Source of the DNA: Minisyncoccota bacterium
Lineage (GTDB): Bacteria; Patescibacteriota; Minisyncoccia; Phycocordibacterales; UBA5272
Assembly (NCBI GenBank): GCA_018063165.1
Contig: JAGOQU010000006.1
Coordinates: 1 to 46,970, forward strand
Length of the DNA stretch: 46,970 nucleotides
Direction: 5' to 3'
The position numbers were made by a program, and so were the translations under genes. How positions within the stretch are numbered: position 1 is the first letter of the stretch; the number at the start of each line of letters is the position of its first letter. Below the pieces are notes generated by a model. The model was given only the letters and a program-made list of their open reading frames with translations. It did not search any database and was not told the DNA's origin. This document shows positions 40,112-46,970 of this stretch, piece after piece.

Positions 40112-40117
40112 TAGAAT
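40112..40117 (+). promoter_or_regulatory. -10 element of proS, predicted leaderless
   Basis: TAGAAT ends 9 nt before the ATG, preceded by TG. Confidence 0.55.
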
Positions 40118-40126
40118 ATACAATAT

Positions 40127-41407
40127 ATGAGACAATCACACCTATATACAAAAACACGCAAAGAAGCACCTAAAGATGAAGTATCTAAGAATGCAATACT
40201 TCTTACTCGTGCTGGTTACATTCATAAAGAAATGGCAGGGGTGTATACCTTTTTACCTCTTGGTTTAAAAGTACTTCGAAAGATTGAAGACATTATACGT
40301 AGACACATGGATACTGTTGGAAATGAGTTAGTTATGCCATCTCTTTCCCCAGAAGAACGCTGGAGTGACACAGGTAGACTAGACACTATCGACGTATTAA
40401 TGAAAACAATACCTGCAAATACAATATCAAAAGAAAAAAACTCTAATTCATATGTACTCAATCCAACACATGAAGATGTTATTACTCCGATCATTAAAGA
40501 TATAGCAAGATCATACAGAGACTTACCTGTAATGGTATATCAAATTCAAACTAAATTTAGAAATGAAGCAAGAGCAAAGTCTGGAATTTTAAGAGGTCGC
40601 GAATTTAGAATGAAAGATTTATATAGTTTTCATAAAGATCAAGACGATCTTATGTGTTTTTATGACTCTATGAAAACAGTATACAAAAATCTTTTTAATG
40701 AGATTGGTATCGGCGAAGATACGTATATAACTGTTGCTTCTGGTGGAGATTTTACACCTAATTTTTCTCATGAATTTCAAACACTAACAGAATCTGGTGA
40801 AGATTTAATTTATGTAGATAAAAAAAATAAAATAGCATATAACAAAGAAGTTGTTAACGAAGAAAATGCCAAAAAATTAGGAGTTGATTTTAATTCTCTT
40901 GAACAAATAAAGGCGTGTGAAGTTGGTAATATTTTTCCTCTCGATACTCGTTTTAGTAAAGCGCTTAACTATATGTATACAGATGAAAAAGGTGAGCAAA
41001 AGCTTGTATATATGGGCTCATATGGTATTGGTCCAACAAGACTTATGGGTGTTGTTGTAGAAAAACTAGCAGATGAAAAAGGTCTCGTGTGGCCAGAATC
41101 AATAGCTCCATTTTCTGTTCATTTATTATTCCTTGGTAAAGATAAAACTAGTGATACTTTTAAAAAAGCAGAAACAATATACGAAACACTTTTAAAAAAT
41201 AATGTTGAGGTCCTCTTTGATGATAGAGAACTTTCAGTCGGGGAGAAATTTGCTGATAGTGATCTTATTGGTATTCCTATGCGAATAGTTATCAGTGACA
41301 AGTCACTCGAAAAAGGTGGAGTGGAAATAAAAGAAAGAAAATCAGAGTCATCTGAAATTATTTCTATTGAACAACTGACACACATGTATACAAAAACATG
41401 TTGCTAA
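40127..41407 (+). CDS. proS: Prolyl-tRNA synthetase, short form without editing domain
   Basis: A 426-residue class II synthetase. Motif 1 region AGVYTFLPLGLKVLRKIEDI, motif 2 FRNEARAKSGILRGREFRMKD (one residue over 20 including the Arg; key residues FRNE and RGREF), motif 3 GSYGIGPTRLMG, and the anticodon-binding domain (VHLLFLGKD..., FDDRELSVGEKFADSDLIG). The INS editing domain of the usual bacterial enzyme (about 180 residues between motifs 2 and 3) is missing, so alanine mischarging may not be edited in cis. Confidence 0.96.
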   Translation: MRQSHLYTKTRKEAPKDEVSKNAILLTRAGYIHKEMAGVYTFLPLGLKVLRKIEDIIRRHMDTVGNELVMPSLSPEERWSDTGRLDTIDVLMKTIPANTISKEKNSNSYVLNPTHEDVITPIIKDIARSYRDLPVMVYQIQTKFRNEARAKSGILRGREFRMKDLYSFHKDQDDLMCFYDSMKTVYKNLFNEIGIGEDTYITVASGGDFTPNFSHEFQTLTESGEDLIYVDKKNKIAYNKEVVNEENAKKLGVDFNSLEQIKACEVGNIFPLDTRFSKALNYMYTDEKGEQKLVYMGSYGIGPTRLMGVVVEKLADEKGLVWPESIAPFSVHLLFLGKDKTSDTFKKAETIYETLLKNNVEVLFDDRELSVGEKFADSDLIGIPMRIVISDKSLEKGGVEIKERKSESSEIISIEQLTHMYTKTCC

Positions 41408-42352
41408 ATGTAAATAGTAGTAAGAGGGTGCTGACTATAATTTTTAGATATAAATTGATAGACTTTTAAGTAAGAATAAGAACTTTCTGCTTAATCTAAT
41501 AGTTTAAAAATACTGTGAAAATAGATATTTTTATAGATATACAACTTATACTCAGAATAATGGGACAGCCATAAAAATACTCACATACATTTTACTGTGA
41601 GTATTTTTATTTCTATGTAATAACTCTTTATGTATTTATAAAAAATATTTACATATTTAGGAGCGAGATACACAACATACTTTTTATAATAATACATACT
41701 TATACATAGATAAGAAGATTCCATAGCTATACTTTTATGAGAAAGCATTTAAAAAGTTATAAATATCTATATATACACAATATATCAAACATCTGTACAA
41801 AATATGATATAAAAAATATAACATAAAAATCATTGAGTTTAGGCACTAAAGTAAGACGACATCTATATCAACTATACTATATAGACGGGCCTTAAAATCG
41901 ATTTTTGAGGCTCATATTATACAGAGAATACTGGATATTATGTATATATCCTATAATCAGAGGATTACGTAAAATAATTAGGAATACATATACATTTTAT
42001 GTTTAATGTTAAAAGAGCTAAGTAAGGATCTAGAAAATACAATAAAAAAATAGTGTAGAGTAATAAGAAATAATAAATTCTATTCTAATGAAATAGGTGA
42101 GAGCATATTTATGTCAAAATATATTTTGAGTAAGTTTAATTATTATTAAAAGATAGTTCTTATTTAAGCTATATATATAAGGGGTTTTTGATTATATGTT
42201 AATGTCGCACAATATATCTTTTACGACTATTGTTATCCAAAAACGCTTTCAATTAGATATTGTACTAAGAACAACATTAAATTCCTTTAGAAAGCTACTG
42301 TAGTAAATTCTATATAATAATATTAATAATAATTTAAAAATCAAAAATAGTA
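41408..42352. other. Long A+T-rich intergenic region between convergent genes
   Basis: About 945 nt with no convincing ORF. It holds a terminator-like hairpin (41573-41608), a 27-nt near-palindrome GGGCCTTAAAATCG-ATTTTTGAGGCTC (41887-41913), and otherwise homopolymer-rich A/T sequence. A non-coding RNA or a decayed gene is possible; I see no tRNA, rRNA or tmRNA features. Confidence 0.55.
41573..41608 (+). terminator. Terminator-like hairpin downstream of proS
   Basis: A 13-bp stem AAAAATACTCACA/TGTGAGTATTTTT, 165 nt after proS. A long 3' UTR or an unannotated short transcript may end here. Confidence 0.75.
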
Positions 42353-45300
42353 CTAAGGAGTTGTTGAAGCAGTATCTACTTCTTCCGTTACAGTATTATC
42401 TACTGGTGTTGTTAGAAGATCTACTGATATATTATCTTCACTTGTTGTAGAAGCTACAGAAGTAGTGTTGCCCCCTTCTGGAATTATTATATCCTCTGTT
42501 GACGTACTTACTGATGTTGTGCTTTCTGTACTCGTGGAAATATCGATACTATTATTTTCTGTTGATGTGGCAACATCTAGCACTCCTTCTGTAGAGGTTG
42601 AATCACCAAGCACTTGTGACGGAATACCATCAGGTATAGAAAGTGTCTGTTGCTGTAATAATATTTTTAATTTTGCTTCATCTATACAAGTCTCTCCAAG
42701 ACATATAGTCTTCGCTGTCACCTCCCCTGTAATTAATTTATTCTTAAGATCATCCACCTTCATAGCGAGACTCTTTATACTCTCTATAATATATGGAATA
42801 AACGATGACATAGAGAATGATGCTTTACCTACAATATCCACTCTTACTAAGTCTGGGAATAGTGTTTGTATATCAGAGAGTATAAGTCCTGCATATGAAC
42901 CAGCGGATTCGTTTTCTTGAAGTGTATAAGTAACAACACGGAGAGCTGTAAGCTTCTCAAGTGTAGTAGAAGATGTAGATGCTGTAGTAAGTAATTGTGT
43001 AGTAGTAGATACAGTAGATGTAGTATCTATAAGATATTGATTTGTTCTTTGTGTGTCATTTGTAGTACACACAATACCGTGAGTAGTTGGATCTATATCA
43101 CAGTATCCTTCTTTGTTTTCAAAGCGGGCTACTGTACTTGTTGCTTCGGTGTCTTTGGTGTGGAGCATGACGAGTGGATGTTCACCTGCAGTAAACCCAA
43201 TACCTAATTTTCCTTCACTTGTTATAGAAAGTTTAGATACTTGTGACGATTCTATAGCTAAGAGACGAATATCTAATGACTGTGTTGAAGAAGCGAGTGT
43301 TATATATGAAGCAATACTCTGTGATAATGACTCAGTTGTACTTGCTTGCATTGTCACAAGACTTTCTAATATAGGAGTTGAGCTAGCTTCTTTTTGAGCA
43401 AGCTCTTGTATACCTTTTACAGCATAGATACCTAGTCCTGTATAATTTACTTGCTTGTAACCATTCTTATCAGTAACTACCATTTCTGGAAAAAGAGCTT
43501 CTATGTTCTGTGCGAGATAACCAGTATTTTCTACTGTTGTATCATTGCTATATACAGAGTTTGCTATATCATTCCATTTGTAGTTAACAATACGCATATC
43601 TTTGATTTTGTTAAGTAGAGATGGTAAATCAATAATAGCTGTCTTTAGTCGTTCATCAGAAGAGCATGTGCCAGCGATTGACGCACCTGAGAAGTTTTCT
43701 ATACAACCATATGATGATGCTGCACCTACACGTATATCACCAACAACCTGAAGAGCTTTTTGAGGAGCAGATGTGTTGATACCTACTTTTGCATTAGGTA
43801 CCACTACTGTTGGTTCATAATTTAATGTATAAATATAATTCCCAGGATACGCAACAGCTGTTTGTCTAAGTCCATCAGATGATATTGCTACAGTATCCCA
43901 AGATGTACCTGGACCTTTTGCTGACCAGTTATTACCAGAATCTACTGATATATATATTTGACCACCATTAACTACAGCTGTTTGCTTATTACCATAAGAT
44001 GATACATCTACAGAAATCCAACTTCTATTTGAGTCTTTTGGTGTCCATGTATTACCATAATCTGTTGAAACATATATTTGACCACCATTAACTAAAGCTG
44101 TTTGTTTACTACCATCTGATGACATTGCAACTGAAACCCAATTTCTATTTGAGTCTTTCGGTGTCCACGTATTACCGTAATCTGTTGAAACATATATTTG
44201 ACCACCATTAACTAAAGCTGTTTGTTTACTACCATCTGATGACATATCAATTGACCACCATACTCTATTTGAGTCTTTTGGTGTCCATGTATTACCATAA
44301 TCTGACGAAACATATATTTGACCATTATTAACTGCTGCAGTCTGTCTACTGCCATCTGATGACATTGTTACTGCAAGCCAATATCTATTTGATTCTTTTG
44401 GTATCCATGTATTACCATAATCTGACGAAACATATATTTGACCACTATAAGCTATAGCAGTTTGTTTACTTCCATCTGATGACATCGCAATTCCGTACCA
44501 GTTTCTACTTGACTCTTTTGGTGTCCATGTATTACCATAATCGGTTGATACGTAAATATATCCATTGGAAACTACAGCAGTTTGTTTACTACCATCTGAT
44601 GACATTGCAACCGACCACCATTGTCTAGTTGATTCTTTTGGTGTCCAGGAATTAGGAGTAGGATTGTATGTTATATTTCCTTGTCCTGTTACTATCAAAT
44701 CATTATTAATCGTAGTTGTACCCATAGCTGTTATTTTACCTTGTGTTTGAAAATCACCAGTACCAACATTAAGAGCTGTAACAGGAGTTGTTCCATTTTG
44801 ACCCCATGTAAAACCTCTAGTGTTACCGTTACTATCTATAGTATTTTTAATTGAATAATCAGTAACTGGGCCATAATGATATTCTGACGCATTACCCATA
44901 GATATTTTATATGTATCACTTCCATTCCAGAACTTGAGACCGTTACCGTCCCCTGCTGTTACTGGATATGATGCATTGTTTCCTGATGACATAAATGATG
45001 CAGAAGAAAGACCATCTAAAAGGTCAGCATCGAGACCGGAACTAGCACCGTCATTACTATCATCCCATAATGTTTTCCAAGAAGTCCAAGAATTTCCACT
45101 GCTAACATCATAATTACCATATCTTACTTTTAATCCATTGCCTCCGTATGTAGGACTATACGGTGTATATAACTGTAATGCTCCTCCACCACCACTATAA
45201 GTATTCATTGTCATTACAGATCCATAATTAGGAAATCCTTGTGCAGAAGAAACAAATGAACTTTGTATACCTTGGTTATACCCTGTTGGAAGCGTTGCTG

Positions 45301-46018
45301 CTGACCAAACATAATTCCCTAAGGCTGATAATAATGGTGAAGAAGCAGAACTACCTCCAACACTTAATGAAGATGCTGTACCAGTAAGACCTGCACCTGA
45401 ACCATTAAACTGACCACCACTTGTGGTAATATTTCCAGTGGAAGAGAAACTAGAAGCACCTGAAAGAGCTCCATTAAAATTGACGGCACCATATATCCAA
45501 GAATTTGAACCATTTGCCCAGAGTCCGCTTGGGAAATATGCTGCACTCCCTGTGCCACCGTAATTACCGCTAGAGATATATCCACCAGATCCTCCATTTG
45601 ATGCTGCGTTAACCTGTGAAGCAGTTGTAAGTGTTCCTGTGAAGTTAGCAGCACTTGAGATAGTTTGACCATTAATGAGACCAGAGGTAATAGTGTTAGC
45701 TCCTAAGTTAAGAGCACCGGAAGATGTAATAGCTCCTGAGTTAATAGTGCCTATATTAGATAAGTTACCAGAAGAATCTACTCTTGTTGTTCCATTTGTT
45801 TGAATGGCTACATCAGAATTAATTACCCCAGTAGCTCTAAATACTCCTGGAGTATAGACTCCACTTGTAAATTGACCATCTTGATTTAAGCGCAAATAAC
45901 TATCATTACCTCTAAGTGCATTTTTCCCTTGAATATTGAAGTCTCCTATATTAGTTATCTTTGCAACTTCTCCCTGTGTCCCATTACCAAACTTTACACC
46001 CCTGTTCCTGTGTACCAA
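42353..46018 (-). CDS. Giant surface protein: tail-fibre repeats, Asp-box propeller, peptidase S74 domain (3' part)
   Basis: 1221 residues from a TTG that is probably not a real start: the frame joins the upstream ORF (45994-46970) if one base is added in a C4 tract (45999-46002). N-terminal region: tail-fibre-like repeats (SGLINGQTISS, LDADLLDGLSSASFMSSG). About 452-735: seven WxSVAMSSDGSKQTA units, six with an Asp box (STDYGNTW), predicting a seven-bladed propeller. About 785-880: peptidase S74 / endosialidase chaperone domain with SSDERLKTAI, whose Ser and Lys form the autocleavage dyad, followed by NTGYLAQNIEALFPE. The C-terminus has a cysteine pair (TICLGETC) and a Ser/Thr-rich tail. Probably a trimeric, self-processing adhesin or glycan-binding fibre. 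Confidence 0.87.
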   Translation of the reverse strand: MVHRNRGVKFGNGTQGEVAKITNIGDFNIQGKNALRGNDSYLRLNQDGQFTSGVYTPGVFRATGVINSDVAIQTNGTTRVDSSGNLSNIGTINSGAITSSGALNLGANTITSGLINGQTISSAANFTGTLTTASQVNAASNGGSGGYISSGNYGGTGSAAYFPSGLWANGSNSWIYGAVNFNGALSGASSFSSTGNITTSGGQFNGSGAGLTGTASSLSVGGSSASSPLLSALGNYVWSAATLPTGYNQGIQSSFVSSAQGFPNYGSVMTMNTYSGGGGALQLYTPYSPTYGGNGLKVRYGNYDVSSGNSWTSWKTLWDDSNDGASSGLDADLLDGLSSASFMSSGNNASYPVTAGDGNGLKFWNGSDTYKISMGNASEYHYGPVTDYSIKNTIDSNGNTRGFTWGQNGTTPVTALNVGTGDFQTQGKITAMGTTTINNDLIVTGQGNITYNPTPNSWTPKESTRQWWSVAMSSDGSKQTAVVSNGYIYVSTDYGNTWTPKESSRNWYGIAMSSDGSKQTAIAYSGQIYVSSDYGNTWIPKESNRYWLAVTMSSDGSRQTAAVNNGQIYVSSDYGNTWTPKDSNRVWWSIDMSSDGSKQTALVNGGQIYVSTDYGNTWTPKDSNRNWVSVAMSSDGSKQTALVNGGQIYVSTDYGNTWTPKDSNRSWISVDVSSYGNKQTAVVNGGQIYISVDSGNNWSAKGPGTSWDTVAISSDGLRQTAVAYPGNYIYTLNYEPTVVVPNAKVGINTSAPQKALQVVGDIRVGAASSYGCIENFSGASIAGTCSSDERLKTAIIDLPSLLNKIKDMRIVNYKWNDIANSVYSNDTTVENTGYLAQNIEALFPEMVVTDKNGYKQVNYTGLGIYAVKGIQELAQKEASSTPILESLVTMQASTTESLSQSIASYITLASSTQSLDIRLLAIESSQVSKLSITSEGKLGIGFTAGEHPLVMLHTKDTEATSTVARFENKEGYCDIDPTTHGIVCTTNDTQRTNQYLIDTTSTVSTTTQLLTTASTSSTTLEKLTALRVVTYTLQENESAGSYAGLILSDIQTLFPDLVRVDIVGKASFSMSSFIPYIIESIKSLAMKVDDLKNKLITGEVTAKTICLGETCIDEAKLKILLQQQTLSIPDGIPSQVLGDSTSTEGVLDVATSTENNSIDISTSTESTTSVSTSTEDIIIPEGGNTTSVASTTSEDNISVDLLTTPVDNTVTEEVDTASTTP
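43921..44640 (-). repeat. Tandem 120-bp repeats encoding the Asp-box blades
   Basis: Six units of exactly 120 bp (40 codons) in register at 43921, 44041, 44161, 44281, 44401 and 44521, with diverged partial units on each side. The units at 44041 and 44161 are nearly identical at the DNA level, indicating recent duplication or conversion. Constant length without indels shows selection on the 40-residue blade. Confidence 0.92.
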
Positions 46019-46970
46019 TTAAGTTCAAGGGCATCTCCTGCAACACCAGAATCTACAGTATCAAAGACACCAGAATTTCTATTTGCAGAGTTAACTCCTA
46101 TACCATATGTTGTCCCACCATTTAAACCAACGTAACCACCAACAGCAACAGAATCACCAGTAGTGTTTAGCCAGTTATCTGTAGCAGATGTCATAAATGA
46201 CGCAGAAGAAAGTCCATCTAATGTGTCTGCATCGAGTCCGGAACCTGCACCGTCATTTGAAGATGTCCAAGCATACGAACTAACATTACCAGAATGAAGT
46301 ATTGTATACCAAGAATTCCATGTACTATCTATTCCTTTACGAATATTAAGCTGTGGAATACCTCCACCATTTGTAGCTGTTGAACCAAATGCAAGTTGAT
46401 ACGATGCATCACCTGTTGAAGCAGTAGTTCCTGTCCATGGAGCGTATGTCATAAGTCCAGCATAATTACCTCCTGTACCAGCACTAGCAGCACTAACAAA
46501 ATCATAACGTACACCATTTGTGGATGTTGTTGGTAATTTTGTAGCAGCATTTCTATCACCGTCTGGTGCATTTATAAAATTAGTAGAAGATGAAACTCCA
46601 TTTATATTAATACTATATGTTCCGGATGTAATTTTACTTGAATAATTACCAGCAACAAGTGAAGCTATAGGCACCGTGTTAGAAGTAAGCCCAGCACCTG
46701 ACCCATTAAATTGAGATGCTGTAACTGCACCTGATAATGTAGCTGTTGTTCCTGTGATAGCACCTAGATTAGCTATTGTAGAGTAGAGGTTAGTAGCAGT
46801 GAGAGCAGAAGAGGAAGCATTGGTTAGTGTTGTCTTACCTGTTACTCCAAGAGTTGTAGCAATAGCAACTGATCCTGTGAAGTTAGCAGTACTTGAGATA
46901 GTCTGACCATTAATGAGACCAGAGGTAATAGTACCTATGTTAGAGAGATTACGTGATGAGTCTAAGAACT
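45994..46970 (-). CDS. Giant surface protein, upstream part (partial, runs off the window)
   Basis: The frame is open from the window edge to a TAA at 45994, so the start lies outside. A 226-codon call from GTG at 46674 misses real coding sequence: upstream codons read NLSNIGTITSGLINGQTISS and QFNGSGAGLTSNT, the same repeats found in the downstream ORF. It ends ELNWYTGTGV*, while the overlapping frame continues GVKFGNGTQGEVAK, so one missing base in the C4 tract explains the split. Content is tail-fibre-like (LDADTLDGLSSASFMTS, WNSWYTILHSGNV). Confidence 0.82.
   Translation of the reverse strand, partial: FLDSSRNLSNIGTITSGLINGQTISSTANFTGSVAIATTLGVTGKTTLTNASSSALTATNLYSTIANLGAITGTTATLSGAVTASQFNGSGAGLTSNTVPIASLVAGNYSSKITSGTYSININGVSSSTNFINAPDGDRNAATKLPTTSTNGVRYDFVSAASAGTGGNYAGLMTYAPWTGTTASTGDASYQLAFGSTATNGGGIPQLNIRKGIDSTWNSWYTILHSGNVSSYAWTSSNDGAGSGLDADTLDGLSSASFMTSATDNWLNTTGDSVAVGGYVGLNGGTTYGIGVNSANRNSGVFDTVDSGVAGDALELNWYTGTGV
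45999..46002 (-). other. C4 tract (G4 on the coding strand) at the frameshift in the second giant
   Basis: Coding strand ACA GGA ACA GGG GTG TAA. A fifth G gives ACA GGG GGT GTA AAG and continues the downstream ORF. The tract is short for slipped-strand phase variation. Confidence 0.65.

Noticed and set aside
43921-44640. Regular repeats as a CRISPR array
   Set aside because: The 120-bp units are translated in one frame into Asp-box blades with no unique spacers; there are no cas genes.

Overview
The window looks like a chromosomal piece from an ultra-small, host- or particle-associated bacterium of the Candidate Phyla Radiation (Patescibacteria, probably Parcubacteria-like). The evidence is indirect: strong A+T bias; pared-down housekeeping genes (426-residue prolyl-tRNA synthetase without an editing insert, 93-residue RRM protein, PriA without a P-loop); many envelope proteins with Ser/Thr-rich linkers; and giant repetitive surface proteins. 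Most genes lack a Shine-Dalgarno sequence. At nine start codons a -10 element lies only 6-9 nt upstream, which predicts leaderless mRNAs. No close relative was identified.

Layout. 1-2.0 kb: RRM RNA-binding protein and an ABC-F ATPase. 2.0-2.6 kb: A+T-rich gap. 2.6-11.4 kb: a small helix-turn-helix ORF running, across an apparent one-base frameshift, into a 2776-residue membrane-anchored repeat protein, then a DHH phosphoesterase. 12.3-19.8 kb (minus): a tight envelope cluster of an FN3/peptidoglycan-binding giant, a metzincin-like protease, a sensor histidine kinase and an anchored protein. 19.9-24.7 kb (minus): two-gene ABC exporter, slipin, C39-like peptidase without a start codon, L,D-transpeptidase. 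24.9-25.6 kb: tRNA-Asn with odd T-arm-like inverted repeats behind it, and a HIT protein.

25.6-27.5 kb is the most unusual part. Four copies of a ~60-bp repeat separate three small unknown genes. These genes have higher G+C, Shine-Dalgarno sites, conventional -35/-10 promoters and their own terminators, so the block reads as a gene-cassette array. The third cassette also carries ~250 nt of strongly structured non-coding sequence with four hairpins sharing an AGYA loop.

27.5-41.4 kb is mainly housekeeping: YdeI-like protein, membrane proteins, hibernation factor, cyclophilin, priA-def-fmt on the minus strand, mreB, then a minus-strand pair of DNA-metabolism candidates (an HhH-GPD glycosylase-like protein and an unknown protein ending in an SSB-type acidic DIPF tail), then holB, frr, rseP and proS. 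41.4-42.35 kb is a long A+T-rich gap. 42.35 kb to the window end (minus) is a second giant surface protein: tail-fibre-like repeats, a seven-unit Asp-box propeller built from 120-bp DNA repeats, a peptidase S74 autocleavage domain and a Cys-containing tail. It is split by a frameshift in a C4 tract and runs off the window.

Both giants resemble phage tail-fibre-type, self-cleaving trimeric adhesins. With the envelope cluster, transpeptidase and protease they suggest heavy investment in cell-surface contact.
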